From assembly GCF_011077955.1 (NCBI RefSeq), contig NZ_JAALBX010000019.1, forward strand, positions 1 to 64,000: DNA of 64,000 nucleotides. The letters are read 5' to 3'. The position numbers and the translations under genes are program-made. The notes beneath the pieces are model-generated. The model made no database searches. It had not been told where the DNA came from and was given only the letters and a program-made list of their open reading frames with translations. Origin of the DNA: Citrobacter freundii. GTDB lineage: Bacteria > Pseudomonadota > Gammaproteobacteria > Enterobacterales > Enterobacteriaceae. Shown piece after piece: positions 15,825-25,359 of the stretch (positions within the stretch are counted from its first letter, which is position 1; each line of letters opens with the position of its first letter).

Positions 15825-16283
15825 TCAATCAATAATGCGCAAAATGGCTGTGGATTCAGGGTGCTGCAGAGCGTAATCCCGCAGGCGGTAATAGTGCTCA
15901 GTCATGGCATCGCATTCGGTGCGGCAGGCGTGATGGCTGTATTCAATCAGGCAGACAGCAATACCTGCGGCTTCTGCGCTCATTTCCGCACCATTGCTAT
16001 TCATACCGTTGAGCAAATGCCATTTATCATCACCGTCAGCATCAGGGGCCATAAATGCGCCGCCATTGCTGAGCGTGTAAAAGGACCAGAGACCACCGCT
16101 GTACTCATCACAGAAGCGGTCCATCCAGGCGAAAATACGGGGTTCCAGCGTTATCCACTGCGGGATAGCGCCAAAGTACAGCGGCCAGAAATCGAGGCGC
16201 TGTTCGTCAGGTACTGGTGTTGCAGTAAGGTCAAATTGAAGTTCAATAGAGGGCATCAGTTCGCATTGAGCTTGTGTCGTCAT
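15825..16283 (-). CDS. yfjX: Antirestriction protein ArdB/KlcA/YfjX (152 aa)
   Basis: LDFWPLYFGAIPQWITLEPR, FAWMDRFCDEYSGGLWSFYT and NGGAFMAPDADGDDKWHL are the conserved blocks of ArdB/KlcA. Family members protect incoming DNA from type I restriction in vivo without acting as DNA mimics. ATG 16283 follows GGAGAATATCC. The island thus carries an anti-restriction gene along with its own McrBC restriction genes. Confidence 0.92.
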   Translation of the reverse strand: MTTQAQCELMPSIELQFDLTATPVPDEQRLDFWPLYFGAIPQWITLEPRIFAWMDRFCDEYSGGLWSFYTLSNGGAFMAPDADGDDKWHLLNGMNSNGAEMSAEAAGIAVCLIEYSHHACRTECDAMTEHYYRLRDYALQHPESTAILRIID

Positions 16284-16380
16284 GGATATTCTCCGTCAAT
16301 AAAAACGCCAGCGACGATGGCTGGCGTATGGGGTAATAAAGTGTGTTCGGGAAGGTGAAATGTTGCTGGTAAATTCGAAG

Positions 16381-16620
16381 TTAGCGGGTGAAAGTGTCAG
16401 TGCGGATGCCTGACCTGCGGATACAGCGGTTAAGACCTTCACCGGCATCCGGCTCAAAGTTCCATGCCCGCCAGACCATCCGGCCTTCAAGGTCGCGAAC
16501 GACCAGACGGAAGTGACTGCCCTGGTCGTCTTCAAGGGTGATGTTGTGCTACCGGCGGTTAATTGCTTCTGCCTGTTGCCGGGTGAACGGTCCCGGTGGC
16601 AGTAAGTGAGATTCAGGCAT
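16381..16620 (-). pseudogene. DUF905 protein (YkfF-like), broken by an amber codon
   Basis: ATG 16620 behind GGAGCGCG opens MPESHLLPPGPFTRQQAEAI. Codon 24 is TAG (16549-16551) where the family has Tyr. The frame then goes on without a break: [18 protein letters not shown] and [16 protein letters not shown], ending at TAA 16381. The normal product is 79 residues. Only a 23-residue peptide is made unless the amber is suppressed. Confidence 0.8.
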
Positions 16621-16712
16621 GACGCGCTCCTTAAATGCAAAAAGCCCCTGCTGGCGGAGCAACAGGGGCTGTGAGGACTGCTGATGCCACTCTGGTCAGA
16701 GTGGCCGGATTA

Positions 16713-19700
16713 TCAGAAGGCGACCTTCAGTGTGGCCTGACCGTTGTAACCGTCAGCACTGTTGCCGCTGACGCTGCGGGTATAACCGCCCTGTACACCC
16801 AGCGTCACGTTCTGGCGTACACGCGCTTCAATACCCGCCTGCAGGTTAAGCGAGGTACCAACCTGAGACGGGGTGAAGCTGACATTGCTGCCTGCAGTCG
16901 CAGTGCCCATGCTCATATCGCCGTCTGAACTAAAGGTGCGGATGACCGACGGACGCACCCACCAGTTCACCGGCAGTTCGCTTGCGCTGCGCTTCATGCT
17001 GTCAGCAAACCCTGCGACTGTAGAGGTACCCTGACCGAAGCCCATTTCAGACGAACTGCCGAAACGAATACCAGCGCGGACATGCTGCGCACTGCCGTCA
17101 CCAAAGTTCACGTAACCGCCGTTGTCATGCCCGTTATCCAGAGACAGCCCCTGCCAGACGTACTGCAGCTGTGGCTCCAGCACCAGCCCCTGATTGATGT
17201 TAAACGGCAGACCGGTTTCCAGAGAGGCCAGCCAGCCGGTGCCGTCAGTATCAAAACGGTTATCTGCTGAGCTGGCCTTCAGGCTGTGACGGGAGCCCTG
17301 TGCCACCACATCGGCCCACAGTCCACTGGTGTCATGAACCGCCGTCAGATAACCGCCGAGGCTGTACACCGTGTCACGCACGCTGCCTGCCGCAGAGCGG
17401 TCATCGTTTTTCACATCCACCAGCGACTGGCCTGCCGCGCCATACAGGCCACTGGTCAGGGAAAGCGAGCCGGTATCACGCTTAAGCAGGTCGCCGCCGA
17501 GCTGGATGAAGCCATAGCTGCCGCTGCTTTCCGGCGTGTCGCCCTGTGCAAGGCCGCCATTACCGTCATGCCCGGTATGCCCGCCCTGAATACGGCCCCA
17601 GAGCCCCTGGTCGTTCACCGCGCTGCTGCGCTGACCGTATGTTCCGGCCAGCGCCCGGTCGTAATCCATGCTCTGCGCAAACAAAGAGGCGTACAGTGCC
17701 ACTTCGGCACGGTAGCCCGCTTCACTGGAGAGATACCAGTTTTCATCGGCACTGCCGTGGCTCAGGGTGTAGTTGTACGCCCCGGCCTGCAGTTTGCGGC
17801 CCAGCGCAAAGGCTCCGGCTTCGGTGGTGGCCCCGTTAATCGCATCCACCACTTTGATGCCGTTGCCGGTTGTCGCCAGGCCCAGCCCAGCATCACCGGC
17901 ATTGGTGAAGTTCAGCCAGGTTTTACCGGTTGCCTGCCCGCCGTCAATGACCAGCATATCGGTCGGGAAGGTCGGGTCATCAAGACGAATGGACAGGTTA
18001 ATGGTGCCGTTGCGGCCCGTCAGATTCGTGACCGTCAGCATTTCAGGGACAAACGGACTGTTTGCCGGTGCGGGCGCAAAGCTGATGGTTCCGGCGTTAT
18101 CCAGGTTGTCGAGTACCGATTTCACCGCCGCACCGCGCTGAATATTCCAGTTGGCACCGCTGTCGAGGGTGACGTCAGTCGGGTCAATCGCCCCGTTCAT
18201 CACGGAGTTGCCGGTCAGGCGGACCTGTGTGCCGGATTGTGCGATGATATCGCTGTTGATGATGGCATTATTCAGCGCCAGCGCACCCTGATTCAGGTTC
18301 ACCTGCGACTGGGACAACGTGCCGTTGCTGATCGTCAGGGTGCCGTCACCATCCTTGAGTAGCTGCCCGTCACCGCTTACAGAGCCGCTGATGGCCGCGT
18401 TCTGACCGTTACCCGTGCTGAAGTGCAGTTGTCCGTTGTTGGTGGCGCTTCCCGTCAGCGATGCACCGTCGCCAAATGAGGTGGTGCCGGTGAGTGTGCC
18501 CCCCTGCGCCACATTCAGCGTACTGCCTGCCCCCACGGTGGTGTTATCCGCACTGCCATTACCCAGTACCGTGAACTGACTGCCGTTATCAAGACGCAGG
18601 TTTCTGGCTTTGCCGGTTGCGCCGTCAATGCCGAATGCGCCGGAGGTGTTCGTACCGCTGACCGTTGCGCCGGTATCGGCAATCAGCACACCGCCGTCAT
18701 GCATCACGATGTTCTGCGCCTTACCGCCGGTCGCCACTGCCAGAATACCGCCCTGATTAACCGTGGTGGTATCGGCGCTGCCATTACCCAGTACATCAAG
18801 ACGCCCGCCGTTTTCCAGCAGGACGTTAGTGGCGCTGGCAGTCGCCGCATCAACACTGAAGTTACCCAGACTATTGGTCCCGGAGACAGTGGCACTGGTG
18901 TTCGTCACCAGCGCGCCCCCGGCATTCTGGGTAACGTTAGTGGCGTTGCCTCCGGCACTCACCTGCAGTTTGCCGTCCGCGTTGACCGTGGTGTTGTCGG
19001 CTGTCGCACCGCTTTTCACCACCTGCCAGCCACCCGCATTGATTATCGTGTCACTTACGGATGCACCGGTATGTACGTACTGATAACCACCATCCATGCG
19101 GGTAGTGTTTGCCGAACCGTGCACACTCTGGTCGCCGCCCGCTTTAATCACGGTGCCGGTGGCAAGCCCACCGACGGCAATAATCTGACGACCATTCGCA
19201 TTAATGGTGGTATCCGTTGCCGTACCGGCGACAAACATTCCGTCACTGTTTTCCGCATCCGGGCCACCCAGTGCACCGGTGTTGACCACGGTACCGGTCG
19301 CCTGCGCCCCGGCTTTAACCAGCTGATATCCACCTGCATTAATGACGGTACCGGATACGCTACCGCCGCTTTGTATCCACTGCGCCCCGCCATTGAGTAC
19401 CGTATCTGACGCCTGACCATGTACACTCTGACCGCCGCCGCTGTTGACGGTAGTGTTTGTGGCACTACTGCCTGTCAGTACTCCCTGCAGACCCTTACGG
19501 TTAATCGTGGTCTGATTAGCCACACCGCCCGACTGCACAAACTGACCGCCGGTATTCGCATCGTCGTCACCGTATTCCTGACCGGTATTTACGACGGTGC
19601 TGTTAGCCTCACCGAAAACCAGCTGAGTGTCGTGATTGCTGATGACGGTGCTGTTTGCCACTTCACCCGCTGCCACCGTAATGATATTTCCCGGGGCATC

Positions 19701-19862
19701 ATCAGCCAGAACGGCAGGGCTTGCCACCAGTCCGGCGGCAGCCAGCGCCAGAACGGAACCGGTACGCTTTCCTTTTGCTTTTGCCAGCTCTGAGACGACG
19801 GTAAATGCGCCCAGAACTTCATTCCATACCAGCCGGTAGCTGGTGTTCAGATTTCGCTTCAT
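16713..19862 (-). CDS. flu: Ag43-type self-associating autotransporter (1049 aa)
   Basis: The start MKRNLNTSYRLVWNEVLGAF at ATG 19862 (AAGGT ribosome site) is the extended signal region of large autotransporters; cleavage is expected after the ALA region near residue 52. Residues 55-700 hold many degenerate Gly/Asn/Val repeats (GTVINAGGYQLVKAGAQATG and similar) that build the beta-helix. The C-terminal 290 residues form the barrel and end in Phe (GQATLKVAF). Ag43 promotes aggregation and biofilm. No GATC is present in the 130 bases upstream, unlike classic flu with its Dam/OxyR switch. No lesion seen. Confidence 0.92.
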   Translation of the reverse strand: MKRNLNTSYRLVWNEVLGAFTVVSELAKAKGKRTGSVLALAAAGLVASPAVLADDAPGNIITVAAGEVANSTVISNHDTQLVFGEANSTVVNTGQEYGDDDANTGGQFVQSGGVANQTTINRKGLQGVLTGSSATNTTVNSGGGQSVHGQASDTVLNGGAQWIQSGGSVSGTVINAGGYQLVKAGAQATGTVVNTGALGGPDAENSDGMFVAGTATDTTINANGRQIIAVGGLATGTVIKAGGDQSVHGSANTTRMDGGYQYVHTGASVSDTIINAGGWQVVKSGATADNTTVNADGKLQVSAGGNATNVTQNAGGALVTNTSATVSGTNSLGNFSVDAATASATNVLLENGGRLDVLGNGSADTTTVNQGGILAVATGGKAQNIVMHDGGVLIADTGATVSGTNTSGAFGIDGATGKARNLRLDNGSQFTVLGNGSADNTTVGAGSTLNVAQGGTLTGTTSFGDGASLTGSATNNGQLHFSTGNGQNAAISGSVSGDGQLLKDGDGTLTISNGTLSQSQVNLNQGALALNNAIINSDIIAQSGTQVRLTGNSVMNGAIDPTDVTLDSGANWNIQRGAAVKSVLDNLDNAGTISFAPAPANSPFVPEMLTVTNLTGRNGTINLSIRLDDPTFPTDMLVIDGGQATGKTWLNFTNAGDAGLGLATTGNGIKVVDAINGATTEAGAFALGRKLQAGAYNYTLSHGSADENWYLSSEAGYRAEVALYASLFAQSMDYDRALAGTYGQRSSAVNDQGLWGRIQGGHTGHDGNGGLAQGDTPESSGSYGFIQLGGDLLKRDTGSLSLTSGLYGAAGQSLVDVKNDDRSAAGSVRDTVYSLGGYLTAVHDTSGLWADVVAQGSRHSLKASSADNRFDTDGTGWLASLETGLPFNINQGLVLEPQLQYVWQGLSLDNGHDNGGYVNFGDGSAQHVRAGIRFGSSSEMGFGQGTSTVAGFADSMKRSASELPVNWWVRPSVIRTFSSDGDMSMGTATAGSNVSFTPSQVGTSLNLQAGIEARVRQNVTLGVQGGYTRSVSGNSADGYNGQATLKVAF

Positions 19863-19903
19863 TATTAGTACCTTGTTGTGTGTAAATTCCTTTTGCCGCA
19901 AAA

Positions 19904-20614
19904 TTATCGGCGGGAGCCCCCACATTCTTTAGGAATATTTATCGAATGGAGGTAGTGCTGAATTAAACGAAAGTGCGGCAATGTTCTGATAAAACTTAAA
20001 TCTTCTGTCAGCTGGTAAAGGTGTTCGTTACGCCGAAATGTTTCTGAAGAGGGCTGCACGAGGTGGATGTCACTGAGGATAAGCACCGCAGGATGAGCGC
20101 CGTGCTCGCCAACCAGATACCAAATGCCCTGCTGTGCAATCAACCGGTAAGGAGCAAGTCGTTCGCAGCGATCTCCGTCAGTAAGCAGCGTCACCCGCTG
20201 ACAGGTGATGATGGCTTTTATCAGGCGATAAAAGGACAGTGAGGCCGAAGGGTTACTTATACTGAGCACATCCCCGGTCAGACAGGGTGCATCCTCACAG
20301 TTGAGCAACAGGTTGACGAGCCGACGATTAAACCCCGGGAACAGGCCAGCCAGACCGGTACGGTGGGCAAAGGTAAGAACGTCAAGCTCTCCCTGTGCAC
20401 CGCTTGCCCCGGCACGTAAACGGCAATACCCACGCTGGTAGTCGAGATCCAGATACATCAGCCGCTCACGGAAATCCCGGCGCAGCGTTCTGACCGATAC
20501 GCCAAATTCAGCCGCCAGCATACGCACGTACAGGGTTTCACCTGCAACAAGACGACTGATGATAAGCGACAGTCTGAAAGCCAGCCGGTCATGGCGGTGT
20601 TCTGCATGTGTCAT
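19904..20614 (-). CDS. yfjR: YfjR/YafY-type HTH-WYL regulator (236 aa)
   Basis: An N-terminal DeoR-like helix-turn-helix ([20 protein letters not shown]) is followed by a WYL-like ligand-sensing domain ([20 protein letters not shown]). ATG 20614 has GAGG upstream. Such proteins are transcription factors on CP4-type islands. It ends 41 bases before the Ag43 start with no terminator between, so the two genes may be co-transcribed and the regulator may control the adhesin. Confidence 0.85.
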   Translation of the reverse strand: MTHAEHRHDRLAFRLSLIISRLVAGETLYVRMLAAEFGVSVRTLRRDFRERLMYLDLDYQRGYCRLRAGASGAQGELDVLTFAHRTGLAGLFPGFNRRLVNLLLNCEDAPCLTGDVLSISNPSASLSFYRLIKAIITCQRVTLLTDGDRCERLAPYRLIAQQGIWYLVGEHGAHPAVLILSDIHLVQPSSETFRRNEHLYQLTEDLSFIRTLPHFRLIQHYLHSINIPKECGGSRR

Positions 20615-20829
20615 GAGGTATTCCTCGCGGAAGTTAACTGACTGAAAATAATGTGATTACTTTAAAGAAGGGCGCGGTCAGGGTATGGACACCGCAGAAA
20701 CTATTTTTATTTCTGCGAAAGCCAAATTTAACGGGGGTTACAGTCTATTACCGTGAAATTAAGGCACACGAGCATGTAGCAATTCGGACAGGTGGTGTCC
20801 GATATTAACAATGTGGCAACATGAAGCGT

Positions 20830-21651
20830 CTACTGCCGTTGCGTGAGCAATGTTTCTGCCAACACCCACAGCGCGCGGTTAAGCTTCACATCCCCGTCAA
20901 TGCCACGCACGGCACGGGTATGCGTCCGTCCACCTTTGGCATTACGTCCGCTGAGCCCGCCCTTAATCAGGTTTTCCTGCACACGCTGATAAGTGGTCCA
21001 CAGGTCATTGCTCTCATCCTGCCAGCGGCGCGGGGAGAGTATCTGCGATTCAGTAACCGGCTGGTGGTCTTCGCCAAAGCGATACGTAAGCGCGGCTTTT
21101 GCCAGTGCCTGCTGCACAGGTAGCGGTAACAGCAACGACTGCATGGCATCCCGCTTTTCCTCCACACGGTCAAAAATTCCCAGTACTTCATACGCCCCCT
21201 CAATCACCTGACTCACGACATCTCCTTTGTGCGGAACACGCACCTCGCCAAACGACTCACCGCAGACAAGCCCGTTCTGGCATACCGCGCGGAATAATCC
21301 CGGCAGCATCTGATACGAGCTGGTGCCATCATGGGAGTTGAGCAGGATAATTTCCGGCACCTGCTTACCAGTAATTTGCCCCTCCCGACGCAGGCGCAGC
21401 ATGTGCTTCGTATGTTCACGACGCCCTGGGTCACGCACTCTGGTCTGGCAGGCAAAGAAGGGCTGAAAGCCTTCGCGCTGCAGGTTTTCAAGAACGGTAA
21501 TGGTTGGTATCCAGGTATATCGTGCGCTGCGTGACGCGTGCTTGTCCTCGCTGAAGACACTGGGCACCACAAGAAACAGCTCTTCATGGGTTAACGGACG
21601 GTCACGACGGATAAGATTTGCTGCGCCAAAGCGCGAAGCCAGACGGGTCAT
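20830..21651 (-). CDS. yfjQ: DUF932 protein, YfjQ/YafZ family (273 aa)
   Basis: ATG 21651 with GAGGAG upstream gives the family N-terminus MTRLASRFGAANLIRRDRPL. The conserved blocks RYTWIPTITVLENLQREGFQ, HDGTSSYQMLPGLFRAVCQN and NDLWTTYQRVQENLIKGGLS match YfjQ closely. DUF932 proteins are common on plasmids and islands, and their function is unknown. It is 97 bases downstream of the YfjP GTPase, an order kept in CP4-57. Confidence 0.92.
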   Translation of the reverse strand: MTRLASRFGAANLIRRDRPLTHEELFLVVPSVFSEDKHASRSARYTWIPTITVLENLQREGFQPFFACQTRVRDPGRREHTKHMLRLRREGQITGKQVPEIILLNSHDGTSSYQMLPGLFRAVCQNGLVCGESFGEVRVPHKGDVVSQVIEGAYEVLGIFDRVEEKRDAMQSLLLPLPVQQALAKAALTYRFGEDHQPVTESQILSPRRWQDESNDLWTTYQRVQENLIKGGLSGRNAKGGRTHTRAVRGIDGDVKLNRALWVLAETLLTQRQ

Positions 21652-21747
21652 AAGCAGACTCCTCATTATGGAAAAATAAAGACAAAAATGCCCTGTCACA
21701 TAGTCGCGACAGGGCTAAGGAAACAACGAGTTAAGGGGGTTAAGTAT

Positions 21748-22611
21748 TCAGAAGAAGAAATTCCAGACTGCACGGGCGACTGATACCACGGTATCGCGTA
21801 CAGCATGGATTATTGTCCGAACCGGGGCCGGTATCAGTGGCATGGAACTTACTGTGTCCAGTACCGAGCCGACCGTTTCCCCAAAATCATCACGCGCTTT
21901 TTTATTAACGTCATCAGTACGAAGCGGCGCACTGAGCTGAGATACGACCGGGCTGCTGGCCTCGCGCGGCAGGCAACGGATCATCCGTTCGGCCATCACC
22001 CGCAGGCCCCACTGCAAACGTACCGACACCGCACAGACAGGGTTTACCGGCTGGAACAACTCATGCAGTAGACAGATTTTGCGACTGATGTTCTGCTTTT
22101 GCTCCCTGGAGAGCTTATCAACGCCGCTGGTGGGTTCGGCCTTATCCGACTGACTGATAACAAACAGCACCTTGTGCCGGTATGCCACGCCAATCACATG
22201 ATGATAAAAATGCTCATCCACGGACAGCGCACGGTCATCGGCCTTAATCAGCCACAGCACCAGGTCGAGGTGCGTCAGTTGTTGGCGATACATCGCAGAA
22301 TATTCCGCATCACGACTTTCGCTTTCACCGACCCCGGGCAGATCTACTATGGTCATAAAGCGTTCGCCAACTTGTAGGCGAAAGCGCAAAGGTTCGCGTG
22401 TGCAGGCGCTCACATCGCTGACTGGAGAGATTTTTCCGGCAAACAGTGCATTACAGAGTGATGATTTACCCGACCCGGTTTTCCCCATAATGCCGATAAC
22501 GGGCTCGTATTGTGTTAACTGATGAATCTGCTGCATGACTCGCGCGCAGGCCCATTCCGGTAAACCGGTAAGTGAACGATGTAGCGAATGCAAACCATCC
22601 TGATTTCTCAT
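21748..22611 (-). CDS. yfjP: YfjP/YeeP GTPase (287 aa)
   Basis: The G-domain shows GIMGKTGSGKSSLCNALFAG (G1), DLPGVGESESRDAEY (G3) and SQSDKAEP (G4-like). The Era/IRG-like fold is expected, and a helical C-terminus with hydrophobic ends (APVRTIIHAVRDTVVSVARA) may touch membrane. ATG 22611 follows GGAGATGTC. YfjP-type proteins are standard parts of CP4 islands; their job is unknown. It is complete. Confidence 0.92.
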   Translation of the reverse strand: MRNQDGLHSLHRSLTGLPEWACARVMQQIHQLTQYEPVIGIMGKTGSGKSSLCNALFAGKISPVSDVSACTREPLRFRLQVGERFMTIVDLPGVGESESRDAEYSAMYRQQLTHLDLVLWLIKADDRALSVDEHFYHHVIGVAYRHKVLFVISQSDKAEPTSGVDKLSREQKQNISRKICLLHELFQPVNPVCAVSVRLQWGLRVMAERMIRCLPREASSPVVSQLSAPLRTDDVNKKARDDFGETVGSVLDTVSSMPLIPAPVRTIIHAVRDTVVSVARAVWNFFF

Positions 22612-22884
22612 GACATCTCCGAGATAAAGAAAACAAAAACAGCGAACCCTTTCGGATTCGCTGTAAATGCGGTGTGTTCAGGAAGATGATATCTATCTGA
22701 AATTACTTAGAATACATGCAGGTTGGTCAATATCATTCAGTGATTGAGCCGTTTTGATCTTCAATTGAGTTAGCTCAGACCAGAGCTTCACCTAAAATGA
22801 CAGGCTACTCTGTGCCAGAAGCGGACTTTTCTAACGGCGCTGATGTATTAATCAATGGAGAGCATGTCATATTTATAATATAAA

Positions 22885-23151
22885 TTGACTGGTGTGATGA
22901 GTTTTACAGGAACATCACCGATAAATATTACCGCCTCCATTGCTCTTTCGAGCGCGTGTACAGTTGTACGGTTGGCGGCAATGCCTGTGACCTTTTCCGA
23001 AACTGTCATGGATGCCGCTGGGCCAAAGGGTCCTTTGAAAGGGACGTTACTCATTCCAAATTCAAAACCAACCGCCGTTGTTCTTATCGTCCCTGGCTCT
23101 GGGCCGACCGATAAGAATGGAAATTTAAGACCTGCCGAGGATAACAAATGA
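22885..23151 (+). pseudogene. 5' fragment of an alpha/beta hydrolase gene
   Basis: The frame has a signal-peptide-like start and then GPKGPLKGTLLIPNSKPTAV and VVLIVPGSGPTDKNGN, the N-terminal strand and oxyanion-loop region of secreted alpha/beta hydrolases. It stops 8 codons later, after entering the next gene's start region. The catalytic Ser, Asp and His are all missing. The join falls just before the three-gene operon, whose ribosome site (GAGGA) lies inside this fragment. Confidence 0.65.
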
Positions 23152-25358
23152 CAATGGAATCACCTGAAATCCAGCTCAAGGCGCTGAACAATGCTCTCCG
23201 TCGTTTACGTGGGGCCTGTTCCGCACTTGACGGCGAGGAGCTTGATGAGAAATTACTTGAGGTCATGCGACGACTGCTGCTTGCTGAGGTGCTCGCCGAT
23301 ACCTGGATTGTGGCGATAGGCGGCTCGCAAGGGGCGGGTAAAACGACGCTGATGGCGAGCCTGTATGACCTGCATCATGACAGTAGCGGCTGGTTACGCA
23401 GTAATGAAGGACGCGGCGAGAAAATGCCGATACTGATCCTTGAGAGTACTGAGACTAAAGTGGCGCAGGGATATGTACGCCGCTTGGTTAAAACTGATAA
23501 TGATTTGACGCTGGAGGATGAAAGCGTTGATGCCAGCGCGTTTCAGCGCGCGGTCTGCGATCCTGATGCCGGGGATTTACTGCCGGTGCTGAAAGTACCG
23601 CAGCGTTATTTTACCCGCAATAATCAGGCCTGGTTACTGCTGCCTGGCTATGAAAAACAAGAACGAGAGAATCGTGAATGGCAGGAACTGATGCGTCAGG
23701 CGATGATTGCGGCAGGCGGTTGTATCATCGTGACCGACGAGACGCGACTGGCCAACCAACAGCAGCTCGACATTGTCAAAGATATGATGGAAAAAGAGCT
23801 TAAGAATTGTAAACCTTATATTGTCATCTCCAAGACAGAAGCGTATCGCCATAATTCGCAACGGCAAGCTGAATTAAAAAAAAGCGCGGCTGAAACCTTC
23901 AATGTCGCTGCCGAAAATATGGATAACAACATTATTTTAACCGGCACCGACGATCCTCAATACATAACAGAATGGATGCCGCACCTGCGCCGCGCCATTG
24001 ACGACCTTAACTTTTCCGGACAAACCAACCGTTATCTCCAGTTAACCCACCTTACCGGGATCGTCAGTAAGGATCTGCCGCGCGTCATGAATATGATCCG
24101 CACCCAGTCACGTTTGTATTACCACAGTGATAAAGGCGGCCAGGACGATGGCAGCCAGGTGCTGGCCGAAGTCTTGGAGGTGTTTGACAGCGCCGCGCAG
24201 GAGCTGCGGGAAGAGCACACCGAAAAGGTTAAAACGTGCGTCGCGAAAACCTTTGACGCGGCGAAGCTGATTATGGACCGCACGCTGGTCAAGGAGCATG
24301 AGGGATTTGCCAACTGGGTATCGAATGCATTTGATACCACCAGTGAGACAAAAGGCAAATTGCAGAAACTGGTTCAGGGTTCATGGCAGGACGCATCAGT
24401 TGATTTCTTCGGCGACTATGTGAACAGCCTGCAACAATTAACAGCGGCGAAACTCAAGCCTATGCCCATGCCAAACGGCAACGATCGCACAAACTTGCCT
24501 GCCTCACCGAAGCTGGTGAAGCTGATAGCACTTGGCTATATGGATAGTGCCGGGAAGCCCGTGCAGCACGAACAGTTGGATGCTGACAAAGTAAGCAATA
24601 TCAAAATGTTGCTAAACCATGGTGCCACGTCGAATGCGCAGAACAGCACGGCGGGGAATAAACAGTTCAGGAACAGTGTGGCATTGATCCCGGTGCTCTC
24701 GCTGGAGTACACCCGCCTTGTCTACGCCATGCCAGAAATTTGCAGCGAGCTTCGGCCCTACGTCACGCTTGAGCAGGACCGGGACGAGACATCCCCAGGT
24801 AACGTCGCGGCAGAAGGGGTTCACACCCTCAACGCAGGGGTTGACCTTGGCAAGACAGCAATAAAATCGCTGGCGGCGGTGCTGGCGATTGACGTGGTCA
24901 GCGACGGCGATTCCGATATCCTCGGCGCGCTCTTTGGTCAGGATCAGCCTTCCACTGACCCGACGGGTTTACCTGTTCCCCCCGCGCCGGTGATGATGCA
25001 TCCTGCTGCCGTTGCGGTAACCGCCGTTGTGGCGGCAGCCTATGTTACCGCAGCTGCGGTAACGCGAATGCGCACTTTCGAGAAAAAAGCGAGCGCCCAG
25101 GCACACGCCATGCTTGCCAGCGTTCATGACCATCATGTTGAGCATTTACGCAATCGGTTCGATGAGACGATGAACGCGGCGCGTAAGCGGATTAGTGAAA
25201 CCTTACGTGCGCGTTATCACATGGACGAAATGCTGATGCGCAAGGATCGGTTGGGGAAAGCCATTGCTGATGTCAATGCCCTGATTGACGATCTGCGCAA
25301 TGAACTGGGTTCATCGGCTTCGGGTCTGCAAGTGTTAATCACCAGCCGCGGTGAGTGA
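23148..25358 (+). CDS. Large P-loop NTPase, dynamin-like layout (736 aa); gene 1 of an unnamed operon
   Basis: ATG 23148 follows GAGGATAACA. After a helical lead, residues 57-68 hold IGGSQGAGKTTL (G1). WLLLPGYEKQ may serve as G3 and VISKTEAYRH as G4. A long helical middle follows. A hydrophobic stretch near residues 618-640 (AVAVTAVVAAAYVTAAAVTR) is followed by more helix. GTPase, helical stalk, membrane-dipping segment, then stalk resembles bacterial dynamin-like proteins. I recognise no named family. It overlaps or touches gene 2 at GTGAGTGAGATG, so coupled translation is likely. A role in membrane-linked defence is inference. Confidence 0.75.
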   Translation: MTMESPEIQLKALNNALRRLRGACSALDGEELDEKLLEVMRRLLLAEVLADTWIVAIGGSQGAGKTTLMASLYDLHHDSSGWLRSNEGRGEKMPILILESTETKVAQGYVRRLVKTDNDLTLEDESVDASAFQRAVCDPDAGDLLPVLKVPQRYFTRNNQAWLLLPGYEKQERENREWQELMRQAMIAAGGCIIVTDETRLANQQQLDIVKDMMEKELKNCKPYIVISKTEAYRHNSQRQAELKKSAAETFNVAAENMDNNIILTGTDDPQYITEWMPHLRRAIDDLNFSGQTNRYLQLTHLTGIVSKDLPRVMNMIRTQSRLYYHSDKGGQDDGSQVLAEVLEVFDSAAQELREEHTEKVKTCVAKTFDAAKLIMDRTLVKEHEGFANWVSNAFDTTSETKGKLQKLVQGSWQDASVDFFGDYVNSLQQLTAAKLKPMPMPNGNDRTNLPASPKLVKLIALGYMDSAGKPVQHEQLDADKVSNIKMLLNHGATSNAQNSTAGNKQFRNSVALIPVLSLEYTRLVYAMPEICSELRPYVTLEQDRDETSPGNVAAEGVHTLNAGVDLGKTAIKSLAAVLAIDVVSDGDSDILGALFGQDQPSTDPTGLPVPPAPVMMHPAAVAVTAVVAAAYVTAAAVTRMRTFEKKASAQAHAMLASVHDHHVEHLRNRFDETMNAARKRISETLRARYHMDEMLMRKDRLGKAIADVNALIDDLRNELGSSASGLQVLITSRGE

Positions 25359-25359
25359 G

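Noticed and set aside
17286..18362. Long plus-strand open frame (358 codons) inside the Ag43 gene
   Set aside because: It is antisense to the GC-rich repeats of the adhesin, has no family features, and several similar frames occur over the same gene. It is a composition shadow.
16713..19862. CRISPR-like repeats within the adhesin
   Set aside because: The repeats are degenerate coding repeats of the beta-helix, with no constant direct repeat and spacer pattern. No CRISPR array was seen anywhere in the window.
19904..20614. The WYL regulator as part of a defence operon (CapW/BrxR type)
   Set aside because: The order matches the normal yfjP-yfjQ-yfjR block of CP4 islands, so the standard island role is simpler; it is also on the opposite strand to the three-gene operon.
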